DNA of 64,000 nucleotides from Rothia nasimurium (GTDB lineage Bacteria; Actinomycetota; Actinomycetes; Actinomycetales; Micrococcaceae): contig NZ_CAKMSR010000004.1 in the NCBI RefSeq assembly GCF_928381705.1, positions 1 to 64,000 on the forward strand, written 5' to 3'. The number at the start of each line of letters is the position of its first letter. Position 1 is the first letter of the stretch. The position numbers and the translations under genes were made by a program. The notes beneath the pieces were generated by a model. The model had not been told where the DNA came from. It ran no database searches and worked only from the letters and a program-made list of their open reading frames with translations. Below, piece after piece: positions 53,881-62,798 of this stretch.

Positions 53881-55707
53881 ATGATTCACGATAAGCTCAG
53901 GGCCCAGCCCATTACCCTGTCTGCCCCCAACCCCGAGACTATCCTTGAGGGGCTTGACCCCGAACAGCGTCGGGTGGCTACCGAATTGGCCGGGCCCATG
54001 TGCGTGATGGCAGGTGCCGGTACCGGCAAGACCCGGGCCATCACCCACCGCATCGCCTACGGTATCGCCATCGGTCGCTACAACCCACGAGCCGTCCTGG
54101 CTCTCACCTTCACCAACCGGGCAGCCGAAGAAATGAAGGTGCGCCTGCGCCAGCTGGGTGCCGCCGGGGTTGTAGCCCGTACCTTCCACTCAGCCGCTCT
54201 CGCCCAGCTACGCTATTTCTGGCCCCAGGCCATCGGTGGAGCCCTGCCCGAGATTATCAAGAACAAGTCCCAGTTCATCATCGAATCAGCCCGCCGCCTA
54301 GGGCTGGCTACCGACCGGGCCATCGTGCGCGACCTCGCCAGCGAAATCGAGTGGGCTAAGGTTTCCATGCTCACGGCCGACTCCCTCATGCCCCACCTGG
54401 CTCACCGGGAGCTGCCGGCAGATATCAGCCCCATCGACATGGTGCGCCTGCTACGTACCTACGAGGAGCTGAAGGACGAGCGCAACGTCATCGACTTTGA
54501 AGATATCCTGCTGCTGACCGTTGCCATCATCGAAGAAAATCCCGATATTGCCGCTCAGATTCACCAGCAGTACCGCCACTTCGTGGTCGATGAGTACCAG
54601 GACGTCTCCCCCCTGCAACAGCGCCTACTGGATGCCTGGCTAGGGCGCCGCGACGACCTGTGCGTGGTAGGCGACGCCTCCCAGACCATCTACTCTTTCG
54701 CCGGTGCAACCAGCCGTCACCTGCTCGAATTCCGCACCCGCTTTGAGGGGGCGACCGTGGTCAAGCTGGTGCGTGACTACCGCTCCACCCCGCAGGTGGT
54801 CGACCTAGCCAACCGCCTACTAGCTGCCCGCCGTCAGATGCCCGATTCCACCCGCTACTCCTGGGCCCCGCCCCTGCAGCTGGTCTCCCAGCGCGAGCCC
54901 GGGGCTAAACCCGAGTGGTTTGAGTACGCCGATGACGAGCAAGAAGCAATCGGTATCGCTGAAGACATCAAGGACCTCATCGACAAAGAGGGCGTCCCGG
55001 CAGCCGATATCGCCGTGCTCTACCGCACCAACTCCCAGTCAGCTGCCCTGGAACAGGCCCTCACCGACGCCGGAATCAACTATCAGCTGCGCGGCGCAGA
55101 ACAGTTCTTTGACCGCCCCGAAGTCCGTGCCGCCATCAGCATGCTCCAGGGCGCAGCCAAGGGCGCTGAAGCTACTGACAGCGTCACCCAGCTTGTGCGA
55201 GATAACCTCAAAAACCTGGGCTGGTCAGCCAAAGCCCCCCAGCGTTCCGGCCAGGAACGAGCCCGCTGGGAGTCCCTTGAAACCCTGGTGTCCCTTGCCG
55301 ACCGCCTCGCCGACGAGCGCAGGCAAGCGCGGGAGCGGGCGTCCGCTAACGGCGCCACCGACCTGCCCCCCGAATTCACCCTCTACGAGCTGGTTGCCGT
55401 GCTCATCCAGCGCTCCCAGCACCGCGATGCCCCCTCCCTCAACGGCGTCACCCTCGCATCCCTGCACGCAGCCAAGGGCCTGGAGTGGGAGGCCGTCTTC
55501 CTCTGCGGCCTCAACGAGGGCCTTATGCCCATCTCCTTCGCCCAAACCAGCGACGAGGTAGACGAAGAACGCCGTCTCTTCTACGTCGGTATCACCCGCG
55601 CCCGCTCCTACCTGACCCTCAGCTGGTCGCGCTCGCGAACCCCCGGCGGAAGGGCTGGGCGCAAACGCTCCCGCTTTATCAACGACATTGCTCCCAAGGG
55701 GGTCTAG
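53881..55707 (+). CDS. uvrD2: UvrD2-like SF1 DNA helicase, short C-terminus
   Basis: A 608-residue 3'-5' DNA helicase. Motifs MAGAGTGKTRA (I), TFTNRAAEEM (Ia), VVDEYQDVSPLQQ (II), VVGDASQTIYSFAGA (III), VRDYRST (IV) and LHAAKGLEWEAVFL (V). Mycobacterial UvrD2 is about 700 residues and ends in a tetracysteine element and an HRDC domain; both are missing here, the protein ending soon after motif VI (GITRARSYLTLSWSRSR). GGGGAGAAGCACC supplies the Shine-Dalgarno. Its stop shares a base with the start of the next gene. Confidence 0.88.
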   Translation: MIHDKLRAQPITLSAPNPETILEGLDPEQRRVATELAGPMCVMAGAGTGKTRAITHRIAYGIAIGRYNPRAVLALTFTNRAAEEMKVRLRQLGAAGVVARTFHSAALAQLRYFWPQAIGGALPEIIKNKSQFIIESARRLGLATDRAIVRDLASEIEWAKVSMLTADSLMPHLAHRELPADISPIDMVRLLRTYEELKDERNVIDFEDILLLTVAIIEENPDIAAQIHQQYRHFVVDEYQDVSPLQQRLLDAWLGRRDDLCVVGDASQTIYSFAGATSRHLLEFRTRFEGATVVKLVRDYRSTPQVVDLANRLLAARRQMPDSTRYSWAPPLQLVSQREPGAKPEWFEYADDEQEAIGIAEDIKDLIDKEGVPAADIAVLYRTNSQSAALEQALTDAGINYQLRGAEQFFDRPEVRAAISMLQGAAKGAEATDSVTQLVRDNLKNLGWSAKAPQRSGQERARWESLETLVSLADRLADERRQARERASANGATDLPPEFTLYELVAVLIQRSQHRDAPSLNGVTLASLHAAKGLEWEAVFLCGLNEGLMPISFAQTSDEVDEERRLFYVGITRARSYLTLSWSRSRTPGGRAGRKRSRFINDIAPKGV

Positions 55708-56279
55708 TGGCTATTTCGCGTGAGATTCTGCCGGCAACGGCGTCCCGCCCCGAGATTGAGGTGGTGCGCTCTACCCGCCGCACCCGCACGGTGCAGCTAG
55801 CTCCACCGAACCAGAGCGGACGCTTGCGCCTGATGGTCCCTGCTGCCACTACAGCTGAGGAAGTCGAGGGCTACCTTGCCCGTCTGCTTCCCAAGATTGA
55901 GGCCCGTCGGGCCCGCAAAGACGCCGGTGCCCAGCGGGGTGCCCGTGATGAGTTTTTGCGGGAGCGGGCAGACTATCTGCGTGCTACTTACCTGCCCGAA
56001 GCCCCAGAGCCGGTGTCGATTCGCTGGGTGACCAACCAGAAACAGCGCTGGGCTTCTGCCACGGCAGCCGAGCGCACTATCCGCATCTCGCATACACTTC
56101 AGGGCGCACCGGAGTACGCCCTGGATTCAGTGATATTTCACGAGCTCTGCCACTTTCTAGAGCCCAACCATTCACCGGCTTTTAGAGCCCTTGAAGCCCG
56201 CTACCCCCACCTTGAGAAAGCTCGGGGTTTCTTGGAAGGCGTCAACTTTGGGCAGAAAAAACAAGCAGAGGGTGCCTGA
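55707..56279 (+). CDS. YgjP-like (DUF45) metallopeptidase
   Basis: A 190-residue protein with the zinc signature FHELCHFLEPNHSPAF (HExxH plus a downstream His, ~150-165), characteristic of the YgjP/SprT-like family. The strand QKQRWASAT ahead of it is also typical. Substrate unknown; the E. coli relative has been linked to proteolysis of specific targets. GTG 55707 shares a base with the uvrD2 stop (TAGTG), so it is translationally coupled to uvrD2; a DNA-repair connection is only inferred. Confidence 0.85.
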   Translation: MAISREILPATASRPEIEVVRSTRRTRTVQLAPPNQSGRLRLMVPAATTAEEVEGYLARLLPKIEARRARKDAGAQRGARDEFLRERADYLRATYLPEAPEPVSIRWVTNQKQRWASATAAERTIRISHTLQGAPEYALDSVIFHELCHFLEPNHSPAFRALEARYPHLEKARGFLEGVNFGQKKQAEGA

Positions 56280-56285
56280 AAGAAG

Positions 56286-56316
56286 GGGGTCTAGGGAAGA
56301 TGTTTCCCTAGACCCC
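56286..56316. terminator. Bidirectional terminator between the YgjP-like and Zincin_2 genes
   Basis: GGGGTCTAGGGAA (56286-56298) pairs with TTCCCTAGACCCC (56304-56316), five-base loop, between convergent genes. Confidence 0.8.
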
Positions 56317-56322
56317 TGTCTG

Positions 56323-57711
56323 TTATTCCTTGTCCTTGCCGTCGGTTCCCTCAGAGGGTTCGTCGTAGCCACCCGCTAGAAGCTTTTCGAGGGCTGCGTC
56401 GAATTCGTCCTCGCTGGCGTTGAGAAGGGCCCGGCGGGAGGTGAAACCTGCGGGGTCGTCCAGGTCTTCGCCGGTGGGTAGAGTTTCGGGGCCTTCCCAG
56501 AGCTGATCGCGGGCTTCGAAGCCATGGTTCTCTTCATAATGACGCCAGAAGGCAAGGGCCTCGCGCATTTTGCGGGGGCGAAGCTCAAGGCCAACCAGCT
56601 GCGAGAAGGCGTGTTCGGCGGGTCCGCCGGTGGCGCGACGGCGGGCCATAGTCTCAGCTAGCTGCGGGGCCATGGGCAGGTTTTTAGTTGCTTGTTCGGT
56701 AATGAGGCTGACCCAGCCTTCGATCAGCGCCAGTAGAGTTTCGAGGCGATCAAGAGCCAGCTGCTGGTCTTCCGTCAACTGGGGCTTGAACATGTCGCCG
56801 GCAAAGGCGTCCATCATGGCCTCGGGGTTTGAGGGGTCAAAGTCAATGTCGTTTGCGGCCTGCTGCATACGTTCAATATCCACGCGGATACCGCGGGAGA
56901 AGCGTGTGATCAGGTCGATGATATCTTCACGCAGCCAGGGGTTGGTTTTGTGCAGGCGAATCAGGGCCGCTTCGCGCACAGCCAGGTAGAGCATAACTTC
57001 CTGGGCAGGAATTTCAAGCCCTTCTCCGAAGGCAGCGATACCGGAGGGCAGCAGGGCAGAGCGCCCTTGAGCCAGCGGGATGCCGATATCGGTGGAGGAG
57101 ACGACTTCTTCGGCGAGCTTGCCAATAGCCTGGCCCATCTGCATGCCGAACATCATGCCACCGAGACCAGCAAAGAGGTTGCCACCGCCTAGCATACCTA
57201 CCATGTCTTCGGGCATCTGCTGCTGGATCGATGAGGTCATGGCTGCTGAAACTTCTTCTGCAACAGGGCCAGCGATATCTTTCCAGGTAGCAAAGGAGTT
57301 TTCAACCCACTCGGCCTTGGCCCAGGCCTCAACGCCGAAGGAAGGACGCTCGAAGACAGTGACGGGGTCAAGCCAGAGATCTGCTAGGGCTGCGGCATCA
57401 CGGACGGCGCCTACCTGGGTGGATGTTACAGAGGGATCCTCACCCATGGTCAGTACCTGGCGGGCGTGCTGCTTGGCCATGTCCCAGTTAACGGGGTCGT
57501 CGCTGGGCTGGGCGTTCATCATGGAGTTCACCTGGGCGAAGATGCCTGAGAGCATGGAAGGGTCTAAGGGGATACCCATGTTTTTAAGGGCATCAGCATC
57601 GAAGCCTGCGGCCCCGTTCATAGCTGACGGATCAAACCCCTGCTCTTGGAGCTTCTTGAGGAACTCTTCCAGGGGGTCACGGCCAGCTGAGTCGTAGGGG
57701 TTGTTGGTCAC
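56323..57711 (-). CDS. Zincin_2/DUF2342 family protein
   Basis: A 462-residue protein of the actinobacterial family annotated as zinc-dependent metalloprotease or F420-biosynthesis-associated (Rv3195 relative). A Gly/Met-rich region (MVGMLGGGNLFAGLGGMMFGMQMG) precedes the helical core YLAVREAALIRLHKTNPWLR. As I recall the family, relatives have a His inside the REAAHxRL segment; here it is Leu, with a His four residues later, so metal binding is doubtful. ATG 57711; divergent from the PDZ/Lon gene, the same order as Rv3195/Rv3194c. Confidence 0.8.
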   Translation of the reverse strand: MTNNPYDSAGRDPLEEFLKKLQEQGFDPSAMNGAAGFDADALKNMGIPLDPSMLSGIFAQVNSMMNAQPSDDPVNWDMAKQHARQVLTMGEDPSVTSTQVGAVRDAAALADLWLDPVTVFERPSFGVEAWAKAEWVENSFATWKDIAGPVAEEVSAAMTSSIQQQMPEDMVGMLGGGNLFAGLGGMMFGMQMGQAIGKLAEEVVSSTDIGIPLAQGRSALLPSGIAAFGEGLEIPAQEVMLYLAVREAALIRLHKTNPWLREDIIDLITRFSRGIRVDIERMQQAANDIDFDPSNPEAMMDAFAGDMFKPQLTEDQQLALDRLETLLALIEGWVSLITEQATKNLPMAPQLAETMARRRATGGPAEHAFSQLVGLELRPRKMREALAFWRHYEENHGFEARDQLWEGPETLPTGEDLDDPAGFTSRRALLNASEDEFDAALEKLLAGGYDEPSEGTDGKDKE

Positions 57712-57859
57712 GTTCTGCCTCGTTTCACTTGGGGGCTGCGGCGCCCGCTGCTCCTGTTTCTCCCTAGCCTACCGACCGGAGCGCCTGCCCCGGGGGCTTT
57801 TAGCCATGAGCCAAGTGGGAATTTGCTGGGGAGTGGGCTGGGCTGGGCGATTTTGCTAG

Positions 57860-57871
57860 TAGGCTAGTCCT
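57860..57871 (+). promoter_or_regulatory. Leaderless-type -10 box of the PDZ/Lon gene
   Basis: TAGGCT at 57860-57865 followed by six bases and the ATG at 57872; no Shine-Dalgarno. Confidence 0.55.
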
Positions 57872-58957
57872 ATGGTTTTTTCGAAGAGGGACAATGCAGG
57901 TACCCGCCCCCGTGAACGCAGGGCTGATATGCGTACGGTCAGTGCTGTGGGCGCTTTGGGGCTGTCGATGCTTTCTTTGGTAGTTCCGGTTGATTTTGTG
58001 ACTGAGTCTCCCGGCCCCACCTTCAATACAATTGGTGAGTTTAACAGCAAGCCACTCATTGAGATTGAGGGTGCTCAAACCTACCCGGTCAGCGGCAACC
58101 TCGATATGACCACTGTTTCGGTTGCCGGTGGTCCTAATTCATCCCTGTTCGCGGTTGAGGCTCTTGCCACCTGGCTAGAAGACTCAACAGCTGTGTTGCC
58201 CAGCGACCTCATCTACGATCCCTCAGTAACCAGCGAGCAGGTCACCGCGCAGAACACTGCCGATATGACCAACTCCCAGGAGGTAGCTCAGGCGGCTGCC
58301 CTCACCCAGCTGGGTATCGACTATACCGAAATTTTAACGGTGTCAGGTGCCGTTGAGGGTGGCCCCAGCCAGGGCATACTCCAGGAGGGCGACGTAATTA
58401 CCGCTCTCAACGGTGAGCCGCTGGCAAGCTACACTGACCTGACCGAGCGGGTGAACGCGTCCGCCGGGCAGCCCGTCACCCTCACCGTGACCCGCGACGG
58501 CAGCGAGCAGGACGTCACCGTCACCCCCTCCTACAACGAGCAGGGGCAGCGCTACGTGCTGGGCCTCTACATTGCCCGGTCCTTTGAGTTCCCCATGACC
58601 GTTAACTACGGCCTCGAAGAAGTGGGCGGCCCGTCGGCCGGCATGATGTTTGCCCTGGGTATTATCGATGAGCTAACCGAGGGCGAGATGACCGGCGGAA
58701 TTCACTTTGCTGGAACCGGCACCATCGACGCGGACGGAACCGTAGGCGGCATCGGCGGCATTGAACAAAAGATGCGGGGAGCAGCGGACGCCGGTGCTAC
58801 GGTTTTCTTGGCCCCGGCAGATAACTGCGATGAAGTGGTCGGTAACGTGCCTCGGCGCCTGAACGTCATCAAGGTATCAACTTTGAATGAGGCGGTAGAT
58901 GCGGTCACCCGCATCGGCCAGGGTGAAGACCTCTCAACCTTCCCCACCTGTTCCTAA
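57872..58957 (+). CDS. Membrane-anchored PDZ-Lon type serine protease
   Basis: A 361-residue secreted or membrane-tethered protein like Bacillus YlbL and Rv3194c. A single N-terminal transmembrane segment (~20-40, after RRADMR) is followed by a PDZ domain (~145-235; VEGGPSQGILQEGDVITALNGEPL in outline) and a Lon-type catalytic domain with Ser in GGPSAGMMFA and Lys in GGIEQKMRGA, an intact Ser-Lys dyad. Substrates unknown; YlbL is involved in degrading a cell-division inhibitor after DNA damage, so a similar regulatory proteolysis is possible here. Confidence 0.88.
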   Translation: MVFSKRDNAGTRPRERRADMRTVSAVGALGLSMLSLVVPVDFVTESPGPTFNTIGEFNSKPLIEIEGAQTYPVSGNLDMTTVSVAGGPNSSLFAVEALATWLEDSTAVLPSDLIYDPSVTSEQVTAQNTADMTNSQEVAQAAALTQLGIDYTEILTVSGAVEGGPSQGILQEGDVITALNGEPLASYTDLTERVNASAGQPVTLTVTRDGSEQDVTVTPSYNEQGQRYVLGLYIARSFEFPMTVNYGLEEVGGPSAGMMFALGIIDELTEGEMTGGIHFAGTGTIDADGTVGGIGGIEQKMRGAADAGATVFLAPADNCDEVVGNVPRRLNVIKVSTLNEAVDAVTRIGQGEDLSTFPTCS

Positions 58958-59125
58958 GGGGCGGAGCTGGTCACCCCAGAGCTGAAATGCTAAGCCTACT
59001 CTCGAAACTCACAGCTTTCTTTGGCAAAATAGTGTCTTATATGTAGCGTCGCCCACTGTGCGGCGTCACCCACCACACAGGCCGCACCTTTTGCGGCAGA
59101 CATGAAACACAACTGAAGGATACCC

Positions 59126-62100
59126 GTGAGTACCGGAAGCACCCCTCCCCGTTCATCATCACGCGCTCCTCAACGTAGAAACCGGCCGCTGACCGTGACC
59201 GTGGCAATCATTGCCGCCCTGGTCGTAGCCTTTGTTTTTGCAACCCAGGTGTACACCGACGTCCTCTGGTATGACCAGCTGGGCTACCTCAAGGTTTTCA
59301 TCACCCAAAACCTGACCCGCGGTGCCGTCTTCCTGGTTGCAAGTATCGTTGTAGGTATCGCCGTCTGGGCCAGCCTCTTCTACGCCTATAGGCACGGCCA
59401 ACTACAGACTCCCAGCCCTCGCCGTTCTGCTGGCCCCCGAGTGGATGCCAACGGCAACCCTGTGCCCGACCCCTACGGCGATATGCAGGACCTCTTCAAC
59501 CAGAACATGGAGCGCTACCGCCAGGGTATTGAGCGCATGCGCAAGGTCCTTCTGATTGCTGTGCCGGTTCTCCTGGGCGCTTTCGTCGGTAGTGGGGCGA
59601 TGACCCAGTGGGAGACCGTCCTGCTCTTCTTCCAGGGCGAAAGCTTTGGTACCACAGACCCCGAGTTCGGTCGCGACCTGGGCTACTTCATGTTTACCCT
59701 GCCCTTCCTCAATGTGGTGACCGGCCTGCTGAGCACCGCCATTATCTTCTCAGCGATGGCAGCCCTGGTAATGCATTACTTCTACGGCGGCATTGTAGTA
59801 GGGGAGCGCGGTATCACTACCACCGTGCACTTCCGCCGCCACATCGCAGTGCTCGGTGCCCTCTTCATTCTGCTGCGAGCCGTTACCCTGTGGCTGGCCC
59901 GCTACAACGCAACCCAGGACCAGTCTGGCTCCTGGGCCGGTGCCATGTACAGCGACGTCAACGCGATCATCCCGGTGAATGCGATTCTGGCAATCGCCTC
60001 CCTGCTGGTCGCTGCCCTCTTCGTTCTGGCCGCTGTGCGCGGGAACTTCCGTCTGCCCATCATCGGCACCGCCGTGCTAGTGATTGCTTCGCTGGTTGCC
60101 GGTGGTATCTACCCCTGGGTTGTACAGCGCTTCCAGGTCGTACCGAACGAACAGGCCGCAGAAGCCCCCTACATCCAGCGCAATATCGACGCTACCCGCG
60201 CCGCCTACGGCCTGGACCAGATCGAGGTTCAGAACTACGACGCCACCACCTCAACCGCAGCGGGTGCCCTGCGCGGTGAGAGTGAGACCATCTCTAACAT
60301 CCGCCTGCTCGACCCCAACGTGGTCTCCGGTGCATTTGCCCAGCTGCAGCAGTTCCGCCCCTACTACCAGTTTGGGCAGAACCTCTCGGTTGACCGCTAC
60401 ACCATCGACGGAACAGAGACCGACACCGTTATCGCCGCCCGCGAGCTGAACCCCGACCAGAATGCCGGGTCTTCCTGGGTTAACCAGCACGTGGTCTACA
60501 CCCACGGTTACGGCGTCATCGCCGCCTACGGCAACCAGGTTGAAGCCGACGGTAAGCCCAAGTTCATCCAGTCGGGTATTCAGGCAACCGGTGCAATTAG
60601 CGGTGACTACGAGCCCCGTATCTACTTCGGCCAGAGCTCACCCGACTACTCCATCGTGGGTGGCACCGCCGAGGACGAACCGCTAGAACTTGACCGCCCC
60701 CAGACGGCTGACGACGAAAGCGGTGCGGACGCCAAATACACCTTCAGCGGCAACGGCGGCCCCGTTATCGGCAACGCCTTCAACCGTCTGGCCTACGCCA
60801 TCAAGTTCCAGTCCTCAGATATCTTGCTGTCGGACGCCGTCCGCCCCGAGTCCCAGATTCTCTACGACCGCGACCCCTCAGAGCGCGTGAAGAGGGTTGC
60901 CCCCTACCTGACCGTAGACGGCAACCCCTACCCGGCCATCATCGATGGCCAGGTGCTCTGGATCGTGGATGCCTACACCACCAGCAACCAGTACCCCTAC
61001 TCGCAGGCAGCCCAGCTCGATAATGCAACCTCTGATTCAGAGACCGCATCCGGCGTAACCCAGGCCCTGCCCAGCCAGCAGGTCAATTACATCCGTAACT
61101 CGGTTAAGGCCACTGTAAACGCCTATGACGGCTCGGTTACCCTCTACGCTTGGGACGACCAGGACCCGGTGCTGAAGACCTGGCAGAAGGTCTACCCCGA
61201 TACGGTGCGCCCCTACAGCGAGATGTCGGCTTCCCTGATTGAGCACGTGCGTTACCCGCAGGATCTTTTCAAGGTGCAGCGAGAGATTCTGAACGCTTAC
61301 CACGTGACCAACGCAAGCAGCCTCTACAACGGGGACGACCGCTGGTCGATCCCCAACGATCCCACCAATGACAGCGGCCGCCCCCTGCCTCCCTACTACA
61401 TGTCCCTGCAGATGCCGGGTGAAGACTCAGCTCAGTTCTCACTGACCACCAGCTTCATTCCCCAGCAGTCAGACAGCAACACCCGTAACGTCATGTACGG
61501 CTTCCTCTCCGCCAATGGCGATGCCGGTACCGGTAAGGACGGCGAAAAGGCTGAAGGCTACGGCAAGCTGACCCTGCTTGAGCTTCCCCGCTCGTCGGTT
61601 GTTCCCGGCCCCGGCCAGGCTCAGAACGTGTTCAACTCAGATACCGCTGTATCAACAGAGCTGAACCTGCTGCGCCAGGGTGCTTCTGATGTGATCAACG
61701 GTAACCTGCTCACCCTGCCCGTGGGCGGCGGTATTCTCTACGTGCAGCCGGTCTACGTGCAGTCCTCCGGTGACGCCGCCTACCCCTCACTGCGCCGCGT
61801 CCTTGTGGGCTTTGGCGAGCAGGTCGGCTTCGCCCCCACCCTGGAGGAAGCCCTGGACGAGCTCTTTAGCGGTTCCTCTGGTGCGGAAACCGCTGCCGAT
61901 GCCGGTGTCGATGAAACCGAGGCCGCTCAGGCAGCTGACGGTACTGCGACCAGCACTGACAGCGCGAGCCTGACCGGCGCCCTGCAAGATGCCCGCAAGG
62001 CGATGCAGGACGCGGACGCCGCTATGAAGGCCGGCGACTGGGCCGCCTACGGTGAAGCCCAGACCCGCCTGAACGAGGCTCTGCAGCGCGCCATTGATGC

Positions 62101-62161
62101 TGAAGGTATCGAGGGTACTGCCACCACCGAGGCAAGCCCCAGCCCCTCACCCTCCAACTAG
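59126..62161 (+). CDS. UPF0182 family large membrane protein
   Basis: A 1011-residue protein of unknown function found across actinobacteria (Rv3193c). The N-terminal ~340 residues hold about seven transmembrane helices. A large extracytoplasmic domain (~340-900) contains the family segments ATRAAYGLDQIEVQNY, DQDPVLKTWQKVYPD and SLIEHVRYPQDLFKVQR. The C-terminus is an Ala/Glu/Asp-rich coiled region ending in a Ser/Pro tail. GTG start 59126 with GAAGGA upstream. In the 168-base leader GCCGCA (59081) and TGCGGC (59092) form a small hairpin. Downstream of the PDZ/Lon gene as in Mycobacterium. Confidence 0.9.
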   Translation: MSTGSTPPRSSSRAPQRRNRPLTVTVAIIAALVVAFVFATQVYTDVLWYDQLGYLKVFITQNLTRGAVFLVASIVVGIAVWASLFYAYRHGQLQTPSPRRSAGPRVDANGNPVPDPYGDMQDLFNQNMERYRQGIERMRKVLLIAVPVLLGAFVGSGAMTQWETVLLFFQGESFGTTDPEFGRDLGYFMFTLPFLNVVTGLLSTAIIFSAMAALVMHYFYGGIVVGERGITTTVHFRRHIAVLGALFILLRAVTLWLARYNATQDQSGSWAGAMYSDVNAIIPVNAILAIASLLVAALFVLAAVRGNFRLPIIGTAVLVIASLVAGGIYPWVVQRFQVVPNEQAAEAPYIQRNIDATRAAYGLDQIEVQNYDATTSTAAGALRGESETISNIRLLDPNVVSGAFAQLQQFRPYYQFGQNLSVDRYTIDGTETDTVIAARELNPDQNAGSSWVNQHVVYTHGYGVIAAYGNQVEADGKPKFIQSGIQATGAISGDYEPRIYFGQSSPDYSIVGGTAEDEPLELDRPQTADDESGADAKYTFSGNGGPVIGNAFNRLAYAIKFQSSDILLSDAVRPESQILYDRDPSERVKRVAPYLTVDGNPYPAIIDGQVLWIVDAYTTSNQYPYSQAAQLDNATSDSETASGVTQALPSQQVNYIRNSVKATVNAYDGSVTLYAWDDQDPVLKTWQKVYPDTVRPYSEMSASLIEHVRYPQDLFKVQREILNAYHVTNASSLYNGDDRWSIPNDPTNDSGRPLPPYYMSLQMPGEDSAQFSLTTSFIPQQSDSNTRNVMYGFLSANGDAGTGKDGEKAEGYGKLTLLELPRSSVVPGPGQAQNVFNSDTAVSTELNLLRQGASDVINGNLLTLPVGGGILYVQPVYVQSSGDAAYPSLRRVLVGFGEQVGFAPTLEEALDELFSGSSGAETAADAGVDETEAAQAADGTATSTDSASLTGALQDARKAMQDADAAMKAGDWAAYGEAQTRLNEALQRAIDAEGIEGTATTEASPSPSPSN

Positions 62162-62190
62162 GAGTTAGGCTGTAGCAGGCTTAGGTAGAT

Positions 62191-62234
62191 AAGGACGCCG
62201 CCTCCCGCACTCAGCGGGCAGGTGGCGTCCTTTT
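62191..62234 (+). terminator. Terminator after the UPF0182 gene
   Basis: AAGGACGCC (62191-62199) with GGCGTCCTT (62224-62232), inner CCCGC/GCGGG stem, then TTTT. Confidence 0.85.
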
Positions 62235-62266
62235 GTGTAGAGTGCATCACAAATGCCAGTTTTGGC

Positions 62267-62295
62267 TTGCGCTGTGTTGGTGAAGCGCGTATAGT
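62267..62295 (+). promoter_or_regulatory. Sigma-70 promoter of the tRNA-Met gene
   Basis: TTGCGC (62267-62272), 17-base spacer, TATAGT (62290-62295), placing the start a few bases before the tRNA 5' end at 62308. Confidence 0.75.
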
Positions 62296-62307
62296 TATAT
62301 GAGTCGC

Positions 62308-62384
62308 CGCGGGGTGGAGCAGTTCGGTAGCTCGCCGGGCTCATAACCCGGAGGCCGCAGGTTCAAATCCTGCCCCCGCAACCA
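62308..62384 (+). tRNA. Initiator tRNA-fMet (anticodon CAT)
   Basis: A 77-base tRNA with encoded CCA (62382-62384) and anticodon CAT at 62342-62344. The first acceptor pair is mismatched (C at 62308 against A at the 3' side of the stem CGCGGGG/CCCCGCA), and the anticodon stem has three consecutive G-C pairs (CCGGG/CCCGG); both are hallmarks of initiator tRNA. The T-arm is GCAGG-TTCAAAT-CCTGC. It has its own promoter and terminator. Confidence 0.96.
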
Positions 62385-62710
62385 AATAAGTCGTCCCGTT
62401 CGGTATGAATCCGATCGGGGCGACTTTTTTTCTTGCCCTTTTCATCTTCCATATATTCGGAAGTGGGTACACGAGAGACTAGAAATGAGTCGCCTAGTAG
62501 CTCACTAAGAGAAAGATTTAGAATCCCGCCAATGCTCAGAAGTTCGTTCATTGTAAACGAAACCTCAGCGCGCATTTTGAGTGAGACATTAGCAGCGCTA
62601 ATGCTAAGACGATTAGCGAGCTCCTTCTGGGATAGGCCTTCTCGGCTTAGGGCTGGCTTGATTTTGCGAGTTATAACTTGATTGACCCCAATTGATAGGG
62701 GACTAGGGGT
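62363..62710 (-). pseudogene. XRE-type HTH regulator without a usable start codon, antisense to the tRNA end
   Basis: An open frame from the TAA at 62713-62711 down to 62363. It encodes an XRE/Cro-like helix-turn-helix (SREGLSQKELANRLSIS then ANVSLKMRAEVSFTMNELL) and a charged tail (EDEKGKKKSRPDR). Between the upstream stop and the HTH there is no ATG, GTG or TTG; the first ATG (62575) would remove most of the HTH. An ATC at 62662-62660 stands seven bases after TATAAC, where a leaderless ATG would be expected. The last codons run antisense through the tRNA terminator and the 3' end of tRNA-fMet. Probably decayed, or started at a rare codon. Confidence 0.55.
62388..62431 (+). terminator. Terminator of the tRNA-fMet gene
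   Basis: AAGTCGTCCCG (62388-62398) pairs with CGGGGCGACTT (62416-62426) with one wobble, followed by a T run to 62431. Confidence 0.85.
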
Positions 62711-62737
62711 TTATAACTGAGGAAGTAAAATAAAAAG

Positions 62738-62776
62738 AAACCATATCATTCCATGTCATGCAGAATGATATGGTTT
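62738..62776 (-). terminator. Terminator of the small membrane-protein gene
   Basis: AAACCATATCATT (62738-62750) and AATGATATGGTTT (62764-62776), 13-bp perfect stem with a T-rich run on the minus-strand side (TTCTTTTTATTTTA). Confidence 0.75.
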
Positions 62777-62798
62777 CCTTGTCAAGTGGCGGAGAGCT

